This document shows positions 33,149 through 42,285 of a DNA stretch of 64,000 nt, piece by piece. Origin of the DNA: Roseiarcus sp963783175 (GTDB taxonomy: Bacteria > Pseudomonadota > Alphaproteobacteria > Rhizobiales > Beijerinckiaceae). The notes beneath the pieces are model-generated. The model worked only from the letters and a program-made list of their open reading frames with translations. It made no database searches and had not been told where the DNA came from. The stretch is taken from NCBI GenBank assembly GCA_963783175.1, contig CAWANG010000048.1, positions 1 through 64,000 of the forward strand, in the 5' to 3' direction. The translations under genes were made by a program, and so were the position numbers. Within the stretch, counting starts at the first letter, position 1; each line of letters begins with the position of its first letter.

Positions 33149-34237
33149 CTATAGCTCGACGCCTCGCGTGCCCACGTCCATCGCATAAACCGATGTGCTG
33201 GCGCAGATGAACAGCCGGTTGTGGTGGTGGCCGCCGAAGCAGAGATTCGCCGCGACTTCCGGCACCACGATCGCGCCGAGCGGCGTGCCGTCCGGCGCGA
33301 ACACGCGCACGCCGTTCATCGCGTGGTTCGGCGACCAGCCGCCGGCCGCCCAGATGTTGCCGTCCTCATCCGAACGGATGTCGTCGGCGATGTAAGGCTG
33401 AGGCACGTCCTTGAAGTCGTGCAATAGCCGTCCATTCGAAAGCTTGCCGTTCTCGTCCGCGTCGTAGACGCGGATCAGCGTTTGCTTGACGGGCCCGCCC
33501 AGTTCGCCGGTATCGGTGACGTAGAACTTCTTCTCGTCGGGCGAGAAGCAAAGCCCGTTCGGCATGCTGAAGTCGCCAACAACGACATCCATCTTCCCGC
33601 TTTTTGGATCGAGGCGGTAGACGTTGCGCGGCAGCTCCGCCTCGCCTCGGTTGCCCTCATGGTCGCCGCCGATGCCGTAGCTCGGGTCGGTGAACCAGAT
33701 CGTGTCGTCGGACTTGACAATCACACCGTTCGGCGAGTTCAGCGGCTTGCCGTTGAACTTGTCGGCCAGCACCGTGATCGTCCCATCATATTCGGTGCGG
33801 GTGACGCGGCGCGTGCCCTGTTCGCAGGAGACCAGGCGGCCCTGGCGGTCGCGAGTGTTGCCGTTGGTGAAATTGGATGGCTGGCGGAACACATGCGTGC
33901 GGCCGGTCGCGACGTTGTACGCCATCAGCCGGTCGTTCGGGATGTCGCTGAAGATCAGCCGTTGCTGGTCGCCGAACCATACCGGCCCCTCGGTCCAGAC
34001 GCCTCCGGTCCAGACGCGGACCAGACCGGCCGTGCCCCCGCTGTACTTGGCGAAGCGCGGGTCGAAAACCTCGAAGGCGGGATCGGGATAGATCGCGGTC
34101 GAGGGATCGTTCCAGTCGCGCCCCGGGGGCATTGTGCCCGGCGGGTCCGAGATGTTGCTCTGCGCACTGGCAGGGACTGCGGCAACCGATGACGCAGCCG
34201 CGGCAGCAGCTGCGCGCAAAAAGTGGCGTCGATCCAT
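33149..34237 (-). CDS. Exported SMP-30/gluconolactonase-family protein
   Basis: A 362-aa six-bladed propeller hydrolase. The N-terminus MDRRHFLRAAAAAAASS is a Tat-type signal, although the twin-Arg sits as DRRHF. The lactonase features are EGPVWFGDQQRLIFSDI, NSPNGVIVKSDDTIWFTDPSYG, PNGLCFSPDEKKFYVTDTG and DGNIWAAGGW, which supply the divalent-metal ligands Glu, Asn and Asp. It probably hydrolyses a sugar lactone in the periplasm. It is single, with its 5' end facing the acyltransferase 3' side. Confidence 0.85.
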   Translation of the reverse strand: MDRRHFLRAAAAAAASSVAAVPASAQSNISDPPGTMPPGRDWNDPSTAIYPDPAFEVFDPRFAKYSGGTAGLVRVWTGGVWTEGPVWFGDQQRLIFSDIPNDRLMAYNVATGRTHVFRQPSNFTNGNTRDRQGRLVSCEQGTRRVTRTEYDGTITVLADKFNGKPLNSPNGVIVKSDDTIWFTDPSYGIGGDHEGNRGEAELPRNVYRLDPKSGKMDVVVGDFSMPNGLCFSPDEKKFYVTDTGELGGPVKQTLIRVYDADENGKLSNGRLLHDFKDVPQPYIADDIRSDEDGNIWAAGGWSPNHAMNGVRVFAPDGTPLGAIVVPEVAANLCFGGHHHNRLFICASTSVYAMDVGTRGVEL

Positions 34238-34467
34238 GTGCGTTTCCTCCTATGCCGATTTTTTCCTCCGGCGCCGATTTTTTGGCGCATCAGAGACTAG
34301 TCGAGGCGCCGGCCGCCAGCAAGCCGCTGTCCGAGCTGAGGACATATGAGACGGCGGGAAGTTGCAAATGGGATCATTGTTCGCATGGCGAAGCGGGCGC
34401 GAAGGGAATTCGAAGCCGAGGATTAGCCGTCGCCCGCCGGGCTATGGCTCACCGCCCGTCAGACAGC

Positions 34468-35742
34468 CTAGATCACCCTGGCGACGGCCGGAATCCGCCG
34501 CAGGGCGGCGGTCGCCGTCCAGCTTGCCGCGAGGGTGACGGACAGTACGATGGCGGCTTTGCCGGCCGCCGGGAGCGCGGCCGGCAACAGCGCATATTGC
34601 AGCCACATGACAAAGCCGTAGTGCATCACATAGATCCCGTAAGCGTTGCGGCTGAGACTGGTCAGCACGGGGGTCGGGGCGTTGGCGAACCGTTGGAAGC
34701 ACGCCAGCATGGCGAACGAGATCGCTCCGCAGCACAGCACGAAGCCGAGGCCGGGGATCAGCCGCCGCGCGAGCGCCGGCAGGCCGGCTGTCCACCCGCC
34801 CGGCGCCAGCCCGACGAGAAACGACACGTAGAGGAGGAACAGCCCGAGGGCGCTCAGGGTCCAGAGGAACCAGCGCCGGACCAGGCGACCGTCGGGCGCA
34901 AGCAGCCCATAGTCGATCCCGCGGTCGCCGATGGCGACGCCCGCCAGGAAGTAGACCAGATAATGCAGAGCGCGGCTGCCTTGCACGGCGAATGGACCGA
35001 CCGACACCCAGCTATCGGGTCCGAATGCGCCCCTCAGCGGCAAATAGGCGGCAGCCGAGACGAGCAGCAAAACCGCGAATACGGCCGTCGGACGCCGGCG
35101 GCCGACGGACGTCAGCCGACCGACCCGCTCGAAGAGAACAGGAGCGAATCCGTGCAGCCCGGCCGCGACGACAACGAACCCGAGCAGCACTCCGACGAAC
35201 CACATCGGGCCCACCGGCCAGAACCCGAGCGACAGCCATTCGCGCCAGAATGCGATCGCGCTGGGGTCGGCCGCCGACGCCCGGTAGGCGGGGTAGTAGG
35301 CGAGCGGCGTCAGCAGCGCCACCACGACGAACGGCGCCCCCAGACGCAGCGAGCGGCCGCGCAGGAACCTGCGGCTGCCTTTGCTCGACAGGCTCGGCCC
35401 CACGAACAGCCCCGAGAGCAGGAACATCAGCGACATGAAGAAGGTGTCGGTGAAAAGCGCGAACAGGTCGAAGACGATTAGGCGATGGCTGTCGACGATC
35501 GGGATGCCTGCGAGCCAGGGATGCAGCCGGCTGCTCGGCGCGGCGGCGGGGCTGAGGAGCGCGTAAGCGAGTACCGAGTGATCCGCCACCACCAGCACCG
35601 TGACGAACGCGCGCAAAGTGTCGAACGCCACGTCGCGGTTCGTCGCCGCGTATGCGTGGGGCCGGCCCGTAACAGCGGCGAAAACCTCCCTTGCCGGCCG
35701 GCCAACGCCGGTCTCGGCGATCGGTCTTGCCGAGGCGCTCAC
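34468..35742 (-). CDS. Membrane acyltransferase (acyltransferase_3/OpgC-like)
   Basis: A 424-aa integral membrane enzyme with about ten hydrophobic helices. It starts with a short polar tail, then DVAFDTLRAFVTVLVVADHS, LIVFDLFALFTDTFFMSLMF, SRRFLRGRSLRLGAPFVVV, and ends with NAYGIYVMHYGFVMWLQYALL, typical of acyltransferase_3 proteins that O-acetylate or succinylate sugars. The family is broad, so the acceptor is unknown. A 209-base gap separates it from the divergent TetR regulator, which may control it. Confidence 0.75.
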   Translation of the reverse strand: MSASARPIAETGVGRPAREVFAAVTGRPHAYAATNRDVAFDTLRAFVTVLVVADHSVLAYALLSPAAAPSSRLHPWLAGIPIVDSHRLIVFDLFALFTDTFFMSLMFLLSGLFVGPSLSSKGSRRFLRGRSLRLGAPFVVVALLTPLAYYPAYRASAADPSAIAFWREWLSLGFWPVGPMWFVGVLLGFVVVAAGLHGFAPVLFERVGRLTSVGRRRPTAVFAVLLLVSAAAYLPLRGAFGPDSWVSVGPFAVQGSRALHYLVYFLAGVAIGDRGIDYGLLAPDGRLVRRWFLWTLSALGLFLLYVSFLVGLAPGGWTAGLPALARRLIPGLGFVLCCGAISFAMLACFQRFANAPTPVLTSLSRNAYGIYVMHYGFVMWLQYALLPAALPAAGKAAIVLSVTLAASWTATAALRRIPAVARVI

Positions 35743-35951
35743 GGCAGATTCCCGCCGACGCGGAAGGCCGCGCAGGCGGCGGCGCAGGTCCTGTTTCCGA
35801 GAGGCTTGGTCGTATCGGCGCTTGCTTCACTCATGACCCTCATTCCCGAGGCGAAAGTGCAGTACCGTACCGTACGGTTCTATCGGTAGCACGGCACCGT
35901 CGAGGACGCAAGGGGCTTCAATAACCGCGCCGGCGCGATTAACAGGGAGCC

Positions 35952-36575
35952 ATGAACTCAATCGCAGACAGGCCGGACAAGGAGGAGCGGCGCAGGGAAA
36001 TCCTCGACGCCGCATTCCTGGAGTTCTCAACCAAGGGCTATGCTGGCGCGAGCATGGAGGCAATCGCGAGACGCGCGCGCGCTTCGAAGCAAACGCTTTA
36101 CGCGTGGTTCGAAAAGAAGGAAATGCTGCTGAACACCCTGTTCGCGACACGCCTCGAAGGGATGAAAAGTCGGACGGTCCAGGCGGTCGAAAAGGATCCT
36201 TCGCCTGCGAACGTGCTGCCGGCCATCGCGGAGGACACGCTTCGTTTCGTGCTGGCCATGGCCCCGCTGACCGGGGCGATGGGACCTGGCGAACGTGGCG
36301 ACAAGGCGTCGCAACTATTGGGGCGAACGATCAGCGAAGAACGCAAGAAATTCGTCGACTACATCCTGCAGTGCCGGGCGCAAGGGTATATCGCGTTCGA
36401 CGACGACCCGGTCGAGATCGCCTCGCTGTTCGTAGCGATGGCTCAGGGCGAGTGGAGCATGCGGCTTGGCACCGGCATGCTCGACAAGCTCACCGACACG
36501 ATGATCGAAGACCACGCGCGGCGGGTGACCCGGATCTTCCTCAAGGGCCTAGCGCCGGAGAGAATGGGGTCCTAA
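35952..36575 (+). CDS. TetR/AcrR-family transcriptional regulator
   Basis: A 207-aa repressor. The HTH is in residues about 12-58: REILDAAFLEFSTKGYAGAS, then IARRARASKQTLYAWFEKKE. The C-terminus resembles the TetR_C_7/AefR-like ligand pocket. ATG 35952 has GGGAGCC before it. It is divergent from the acyltransferase and 103 bases ahead of an NADP-dependent oxidoreductase, either of which could be its target. TACCGTACCGTACGGTTC at about 35864-35881 upstream is a partial palindrome that could be its operator. Confidence 0.85.
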   Translation: MNSIADRPDKEERRREILDAAFLEFSTKGYAGASMEAIARRARASKQTLYAWFEKKEMLLNTLFATRLEGMKSRTVQAVEKDPSPANVLPAIAEDTLRFVLAMAPLTGAMGPGERGDKASQLLGRTISEERKKFVDYILQCRAQGYIAFDDDPVEIASLFVAMAQGEWSMRLGTGMLDKLTDTMIEDHARRVTRIFLKGLAPERMGS

Positions 36576-36678
36576 ACTTGATGGGAGTTGCCGGGGCCGC
36601 GGCGCACAAGCAATTTCATTTGGATTAGCTTGGTCTGGCTTGGCGCTGTTTGGTCGCCAAGGGCCATTGAGGACGCCG

Positions 36679-37674
36679 ATGACGACCAACACCCAGATCC
36701 TGCTCGACCATCGTCCGACCGGCAAAGTTTCGCCGGCCAATTTCCGCATCGTCGAGACGCCGGTTCCAGCGCCGGGTCCCGGTGAAGTCCTGGTGCGGCA
36801 CACGTTCCTGTCACTCGACCCCTACATGCGCGGACGCCTCAGCGACGCGAAGTCCTACGCCAAGCCGCAGGAGGTCGGCGCGGTGATGGGCGGCGGAACG
36901 GTCGGAATCGTCGAGGCTTCCAACAATCCACGCTTCAAGGCCGGCGACGCGGTCGTCGGCATGGGCGGCTGGCAGCGCTTTTCGTTGAGCGACGGCGGCG
37001 CCATTCGGGTGGTCGACGCGAAATCAATCCCGATCCAGGCTTATCTCGGACCGGTCGGGATGCCGGGCGTCACGGCGTGGTACGGCCTCAACAAGATCAT
37101 CGCGCCGGAGCCGAACGAAACAGTGCTCGTCTCGGCGGCGACCGGGGCGGTCGGCTCGGTGGTCGGCCAGCTCGCCAAGCACGCCGGCGCGCGGGTGGTT
37201 GGGATCGCTGGCGGCCCGGAGAAATGCGCCTACGCCGTGAACGAGCTAGGCTACGACGCCTGCGTCGACCACAAGTCGCCCCATTTCGACGAGGAGCTGA
37301 AGGCGGCGCTCCCGAACGGCGTCGATGGATTGTTCGAGAACGTCGGCGGCGAACCATTCCAGCAGGCGCTGCGGCGGCTCAACGATTTTTCCCGCGTCGC
37401 CGTGTGCGGACTCATCGCTTCCTATGAAGGCGCGCCGACGGCCTTGCCGGACATGCGGCTCTTCCTGGTCAAGCGGTTCAAGATGGAAGGCTTTATTGTC
37501 GGGGACCATCTCAACCTCTGGCCGCAGGCGATCGGCGAGCTCGTCAGCGCCATCGCCACCAAGAAGCTGACCTGGCGCGAGACCATCCGCGACGGCCTCG
37601 AGAATGCGCCGCAGGGGCTCATCGACCTGCTGCACGGCGGGAATTTCGGCAAGATGCTGATCCGAGTGGATTGA
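36679..37674 (+). CDS. NADP-dependent oxidoreductase (MDR, leukotriene-hydroxydehydrogenase-like)
   Basis: A 331-aa medium-chain dehydrogenase/reductase without zinc sites. It has LSLDPYMRGRLSDAKSYA, GDAVVGMGGWQRF and the nucleotide-binding stretch VLVSAATGAVGSVVGQLAKH followed by VVGIAGGPEKCAY, which is the family's NADPH pattern. It probably reduces alpha,beta-unsaturated ketones or similar electrophiles. The start at ATG 36679 follows TTGAGGACGCCG. The TetR gene just before it on the same strand may regulate it. Confidence 0.85.
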   Translation: MTTNTQILLDHRPTGKVSPANFRIVETPVPAPGPGEVLVRHTFLSLDPYMRGRLSDAKSYAKPQEVGAVMGGGTVGIVEASNNPRFKAGDAVVGMGGWQRFSLSDGGAIRVVDAKSIPIQAYLGPVGMPGVTAWYGLNKIIAPEPNETVLVSAATGAVGSVVGQLAKHAGARVVGIAGGPEKCAYAVNELGYDACVDHKSPHFDEELKAALPNGVDGLFENVGGEPFQQALRRLNDFSRVAVCGLIASYEGAPTALPDMRLFLVKRFKMEGFIVGDHLNLWPQAIGELVSAIATKKLTWRETIRDGLENAPQGLIDLLHGGNFGKMLIRVD

Positions 37675-37814
37675 GCGGCGCTAAATGGCGCCGAGTCATT
37701 GCGACCCCTGGCCCGATGTCCGGAGCCGGTCGCGGCGGCTTCACGGCCAGTGGAGCCCCGACCCCGACCATCCATTGAGTTGCACAAAACCCCCTGCGCT
37801 CCTATTTGAGAGGC

Positions 37815-39107
37815 ATGAAGCTCGGCGACTGGCTTAAGCGCAACAGCGTGACGCGGGCCGATTTCGCCCGCCGGATCGGCCTTTCGCCAGGCGCGGTGAC
37901 CTTGATCTGCCGCGAGCACGGGTCTTGGCTGTCCCGCGAGACCGCCGAACGGATTGTCGCCGAGACGTTCGGCGCGGTGACCCCGAACGATTTTCTCAGC
38001 GCCGGCCCGCCGGCGCCCATTGGGTTCGACATGCTCAATCCCGTCGCCGACGCCATCGAGGCTTTCGCTCGCGGCGAGATCGTCGCCGTCACCGACGACG
38101 ACGATCGCGAGAACGAGGGCGACCTGATCGTCGCCGGTTCGCTATGCACCACCGAGAAGATGGCCTTCATCATCCGCAATGGCTGCGGCATAGTCTGCGC
38201 GCCGCTGACCGCAGACGAGGCGCGTAGGCTGCATCTCCCGCCCATGGTGGCGATCAACGACGCCCCGCTCGGCACCGCCTTCACCGTCTCGGTCGACGTG
38301 CGCCATGGTCTGACGACAGGCATATCTGCCGAACAGCGCTGCAACACCGTGCGCGCGCTCGCCAACCGCAACATGGGCGCGAGCGATTTCGTCCGCCCGG
38401 GCCACGTGTTTCCGCTTGTCGCCAAGGACGGGGGCGTGCTGATGCGCTCCGGCCATACCGAGGCCGCCGTCGATCTCTGCAAGCTCGCCGGCCTGGCGCC
38501 GGTCGCCGTCATCTGCGAACTCGCCAACGACGACGGCACGGTGATGGTCGGGCCTCAGATCGAGGCCTTCGCCGACAGGCACAAGCTCAAGCGCATTTCG
38601 GTCGCCGATCTCATCGCCTACCGGCAGGCGCGGGAGAAGCTGGTCGAGCGGGTCGCCTGCTTTCCGATCAAAACCCCGATCGGCGAGCTTCAGGGCTACG
38701 CCTATCGCACGCCGTTCGATCCGGTCCTGCATTTTGCTTTCGTGCACGGGAGCATCGGCGATGGGCGCGATGTGCCGGCTCGTCTGCATCGGGCCGACAT
38801 CTTGAGCGACATATTCGGCGGCGGCGCCATCCCCAAGGTGCTGAGCCGCTTCAAGGCCGAAGGGCGCGGCGCGCTCGTCTACCTGCGCGACGGCGCGGCG
38901 GGCGTGCCGGCGAATCTGAGCGGGGCCCAAACGACAAGCTCCGACGACGCGCGGGCGACCCAATGGCGCGAGATCGGGCTCGGCGCCCAGATCCTGCGCG
39001 ACCTCGGCGTCACCTCGATCCGGCTGCGCACCGACAATCCGCGCACCTATGTCGGGCTTTCCGGATTCGGCATCGAGATCGCGGCCGTGGAGCCGATCGA
39101 GGGGTGA
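37815..39107 (+). CDS. ribB: HTH-fused 3,4-dihydroxy-2-butanone-4-phosphate synthase (RibB/RibBA-like)
   Basis: A 430-aa protein. Residues 1-62 form a Cro-like helix-turn-helix (VTRADFARRIGLSPGAVTLI). Residues about 72-270 are DHBP synthase: VAVTDDDDRENEGDLIVAG, the GHTEAAVDL site and CELANDDGTVM. A GTP-cyclohydrolase-II-like tail follows, where the usual zinc cysteines are absent (PIGELQGYAYRTPFD), so only the ribulose-5-phosphate step is expected. Such HTH-RibB fusions recur in Hyphomicrobiales and could self-regulate riboflavin genes. No FMN riboswitch is seen upstream. The ATG at 37815 is preferred over TTG 37806. Confidence 0.85.
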   Translation: MKLGDWLKRNSVTRADFARRIGLSPGAVTLICREHGSWLSRETAERIVAETFGAVTPNDFLSAGPPAPIGFDMLNPVADAIEAFARGEIVAVTDDDDRENEGDLIVAGSLCTTEKMAFIIRNGCGIVCAPLTADEARRLHLPPMVAINDAPLGTAFTVSVDVRHGLTTGISAEQRCNTVRALANRNMGASDFVRPGHVFPLVAKDGGVLMRSGHTEAAVDLCKLAGLAPVAVICELANDDGTVMVGPQIEAFADRHKLKRISVADLIAYRQAREKLVERVACFPIKTPIGELQGYAYRTPFDPVLHFAFVHGSIGDGRDVPARLHRADILSDIFGGGAIPKVLSRFKAEGRGALVYLRDGAAGVPANLSGAQTTSSDDARATQWREIGLGAQILRDLGVTSIRLRTDNPRTYVGLSGFGIEIAAVEPIEG

Positions 39108-39350
39108 GCGGCCGAAGCTATTGATGGCCGCCGGCGAAAGGGACCGGGTGTTGAAACCCTGTTTTGGATGGACAGCGGACCTTGAACTGGTCTATCTCTA
39201 AACTCGCTGCCGCCCCAACGATCAAGCAAAATACATGAGCGAAGAAAATGAGCGACCTGTCCGTCGCTCGTTAACTCGTCAATACCGTACTCTTTAAGCC
39301 ACTTAAGCTTTCGGTATAATGGGATAAGCGCTTTCGGAGTGACAATTCCC

Positions 39351-40607
39351 ATGCCGCCAGACCTTCAGGGGCTATCGTTCCAGACCGGATCGATCTTCAC
39401 CCCCGGCGCGCCGATCAATGAAAAGGACCTGTTCGCCGGACGGTCGGAGCAGGTCGAGAAGATCGTCGACGCGGTATCGCAGCGCGGCTGCCATGCAATC
39501 CTCTACGGTGAGCGCGGGGTCGGCAAGACGTCATTGTCGAACATGATTTCCGCATTCCTCGCAAACCGCCTGTCTTTCGTAATATCCCGAACCAACTGCG
39601 ACATATCCGATAGCTATACATCGTTGTGGACCAAGGCGCTGAGGGATATCGAGGCGTCGAAACGTCAGCCCCAGCTCGGATTTCCAAGCCGGCAAGCGGT
39701 CCCGCTCACAGCCCCCGCCTACGAGGCCTTGTCGCCCGACGGCGTGCGGCGCGCCTTACAGGACCTGTCGACCATGGCGTCGCTGATCGTCATTTTCGAC
39801 GAGTTCGATCGGATAAAGAACACGGAAGTCATCACCGCCATGGCGGACACGATCAAGGCTCTGTCCGACAATTCCGTGAACGCGACGATCCTGATTATCG
39901 GCGTCGCCGATTCGGTCAACGAGCTGATTCGCGAGCACCAGTCGATCGAACGGGCGCTGGTCCAGATCCCGATGCCGAGAATGTCCGATGACGAGATCAG
40001 AACCATCATCGGCAAGGGCCTCGCCCGATTGACCATGGCGATCGACGACGCGGCTTGCGAAGACCTGGTGCTGTTCTCGCAAGGGGTCCCGTATATCGCC
40101 CATCTGCTCTGCATCTATACCTGCCGGGCGGCGCTCGCGACCGGGAGAAAGACCATCTATTCGTCGCATGTCGAACAGGGAATGAACCGCTCGCTGGACC
40201 AGTGGCAGCAATCGATCAAGGCGCTCTACAACGACGCGGTGCAAAGCCCGCGTCCCGGGCACATCTACAGGGAAGTGCTGCTCGCCTGCGCGCTGGCGGA
40301 AGTCGACGAGCTTCGCTACTTCGCCGTCGCCGCGGTCAGCAAACCCCTGTCCCGGATCGCCAACAGAAATTTCGAGCCAGTCAGTTACGCCCGTCACCTG
40401 AAGGACCTCAGCGAGCCGGCGCGAGGCCGCATCCTTCAGCGCGTCGGCGAATCGTTCCGGCTGCGCTATCGAATCTCGAATCCGATCCTGAGGCCGTATA
40501 TCATCATGCGCGGCGTCAAGGACAAAATGATCACCAAGGATCAAATCCTGGAATGGAAGACCGGAACGGATGAGCGCGTCAGCAGGTTTCTCGCCGTCCC
40601 AGCTTGA
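39351..40607 (+). CDS. Orphan AAA ATPase (Orc1/Cdc6- or STAND-like)
   Basis: A 418-aa ATPase. Walker A is GERGVGKTSLSN near residue 53, Walker B is LIVIFDEFDRIKN near residue 145, sensor-1-like TILIIGVADSVNEL near 182, and a helical lid with PMPRMSDDEIRTIIGKGL. The remainder is a winged-helix-like C-terminal domain. This resembles Orc1/Cdc6-type or defence STAND ATPases. There is no partner gene. The ATG at 39351 has GGAG ten bases upstream; GTG 39339 would add four residues. The preceding 240 bases are AT-richer than the genome, suggesting a transferred gene. Confidence 0.6.
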   Translation: MPPDLQGLSFQTGSIFTPGAPINEKDLFAGRSEQVEKIVDAVSQRGCHAILYGERGVGKTSLSNMISAFLANRLSFVISRTNCDISDSYTSLWTKALRDIEASKRQPQLGFPSRQAVPLTAPAYEALSPDGVRRALQDLSTMASLIVIFDEFDRIKNTEVITAMADTIKALSDNSVNATILIIGVADSVNELIREHQSIERALVQIPMPRMSDDEIRTIIGKGLARLTMAIDDAACEDLVLFSQGVPYIAHLLCIYTCRAALATGRKTIYSSHVEQGMNRSLDQWQQSIKALYNDAVQSPRPGHIYREVLLACALAEVDELRYFAVAAVSKPLSRIANRNFEPVSYARHLKDLSEPARGRILQRVGESFRLRYRISNPILRPYIIMRGVKDKMITKDQILEWKTGTDERVSRFLAVPA

Positions 40608-40636
40608 GTATCAGCCGAGTTTCTAGCGTACGCTTC

Positions 40637-41566
40637 TCACCCCTCCATCAGGTTCGTCACGTGCACTGCGACCGAACGCGCAAGACCGTCGAGATCGTAG
40701 CCGCCTTCCAGCACCGAGACGACACGTTCGCCGCATTTCCGGCGCGCGATCTCCATCAGCCGCCGAGTCGCCCAGCCATAGTCCGCTTCGACAAGGTTCA
40801 GGTTGCCGAGTGGATCGCGGTAGTGAGCGTCGAAGCCAGCCGAGACAATGATAAGATCGGGCGAGAACGTCTCGACGCGAGGCAGGATCACGGTCTCCAT
40901 CGCCTCGCGGAAAGTTTCGCCCGAGTTGCCCGCCCGCAGCGGGGCGTTGACGATCTGGTCATGGTCGCCGCGCTCGCCGATCGCTCCGGTGCCCGGAAAG
41001 AGCGGCATCTCATGGGTCGAAGCGTAAGTGACGGTCGGATCCTCCCAGAAAATGTGCTGCGTGCCGTTGCCGTGATGAACGTCGAAATCGACGATCGCGA
41101 CCCGCTCGGCGCCATGCGCCGCCTGGGCGTGGCGAGCGGCGATCGCCGCATTGTTGAAGAAGCAGAAGCCCATCGGGTTTGCGACTTCGGCGTGATGGCC
41201 CGGAGGGCGGGTGGCGACGAAGGCGTTGCGAACCTTCCCGCTCATCACTTCGTCGACGGCGAAGACCGCGCCGCCGGCCGAGCGCAGGGCGGCTTCGTAG
41301 CTGCCCGGCGACATTGAGGTATCCGGATCAACCGCCGTCAGGCCCTGCTTCGGCGTCGCGGCGCGGATGGCTTCGATATAGTCCTTGGGGTGGACCCTGG
41401 CGATGGCCGCAAGTTCGGCGCGGGGGGCGAGATCGCGCGCCAGCATCTGAAACACCTCGCTCTCCAGGGCGCGCTCGATCGCGCGTAACCGGTCGGGCCG
41501 CTCGGGATGACCCTCGCCCATCTCGTGCGCCAGGCAGGCGGGATGGGTGATGACGAGCGTGGTCAC
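40637..41566 (-). CDS. Histone-deacetylase-family amidohydrolase
   Basis: A 309-aa zinc enzyme of the class II HDAC/acetoin-utilisation/acetylpolyamine group. It has HPERPDRLRAIERALE, the catalytic pair in TRPPGHHAEVANPMGFCFFNN, the metal ligands in VDFDVHHGNGTQHIF, and VSAGFDAHYRDPLGNL and LEGGYDLDGLA. It likely deacetylates small acetylated amines or proteins. The GTG at 41566 is chosen because it opens VTTLVITHPACLAHEM and has AGGA upstream; the longer frame to 41617 has no homology. Confidence 0.85.
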   Translation of the reverse strand: MTTLVITHPACLAHEMGEGHPERPDRLRAIERALESEVFQMLARDLAPRAELAAIARVHPKDYIEAIRAATPKQGLTAVDPDTSMSPGSYEAALRSAGGAVFAVDEVMSGKVRNAFVATRPPGHHAEVANPMGFCFFNNAAIAARHAQAAHGAERVAIVDFDVHHGNGTQHIFWEDPTVTYASTHEMPLFPGTGAIGERGDHDQIVNAPLRAGNSGETFREAMETVILPRVETFSPDLIIVSAGFDAHYRDPLGNLNLVEADYGWATRRLMEIARRKCGERVVSVLEGGYDLDGLARSVAVHVTNLMEG

Positions 41567-41775
41567 GATCGGATGTCCTGCCTGGCGATGTGCGTTCCCC
41601 CGCTGTTCGGCCCGCACTCTTGCGCCAAGGCGCTGGAAAGTCCATTGGCCGTCACGTCCTGGGCTGGCGTATAAGCGGGGCCTGACCTAGTGTCGAGGCG
41701 GCGCTCGTCACCCGAAGCGGGGTCCGCGCCCACTCGCAGGCAAATCAACCGGACAAAAGGCCTGAAGCCGATCCG

Positions 41776-42258
41776 ATGACAGCGAAAGACCATTCACCCC
41801 CGCCATTTTGGCGGGTGAAGACGCTCGACGAAATGAGCGCGGCGGAATGGGAAAGCCTGTGCGACGGCTGCGGTCGCTGCTGCCTCGTCAAGCTCGAGGA
41901 CGAAGACACCGGCGAAATTCATTTCACCGACATCAGCTGCAAGCTGCTCGACGCCAAGACCTGCCGCTGCAACGACTACCCGCGGCGTCACCGACGCGTT
42001 CCCGACTGCGTGAAATTGACGCCGGCCGCGGTCCGCGAGCTGAGCTGGCTCCCAGTCACTTGCGCCTATCGGCTGGTCGCCGAAGGACGGGACCTGTTCG
42101 ACTGGCATCCGTTGGTTTCGGGCTCCGCCCAAAGCGTCCACGAGGCAGGCGTCTCGGTCAGCGGCCGAGTCTCGGCCAGCGAAACCGACCTCGCACCTGA
42201 ATATTGGCCGGACCGGATCGTCAAATGGCCGAACCGCAAGCCGCGGGCCAAGCGTTGA
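41776..42258 (+). CDS. YcgN-family cysteine-cluster protein
   Basis: A 160-aa protein of the UPF0260/YcgN family, which is widely conserved and of unknown function. The cysteine signature is complete: CDGCGRCCLVK, then CKLLD..TCRC, PDCVKL and TCAYRL, probably binding a metal or an iron-sulfur cluster. It has the usual SWLPVTCAYRLVAEG core and DWHPLVSG. It starts at ATG 41776 in the same direction as no close neighbour, divergent from the HDAC-like gene. Confidence 0.85.
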   Translation: MTAKDHSPPPFWRVKTLDEMSAAEWESLCDGCGRCCLVKLEDEDTGEIHFTDISCKLLDAKTCRCNDYPRRHRRVPDCVKLTPAAVRELSWLPVTCAYRLVAEGRDLFDWHPLVSGSAQSVHEAGVSVSGRVSASETDLAPEYWPDRIVKWPNRKPRAKR

Positions 42259-42285
42259 AACCACCCCCTACGAATTGACCGCGCG

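Noticed and set aside
37675..37814. FMN riboswitch upstream of ribB
   Set aside because: The conserved AGGNNNAGGAT-type core and paired arms are not seen in the 140-base leader.
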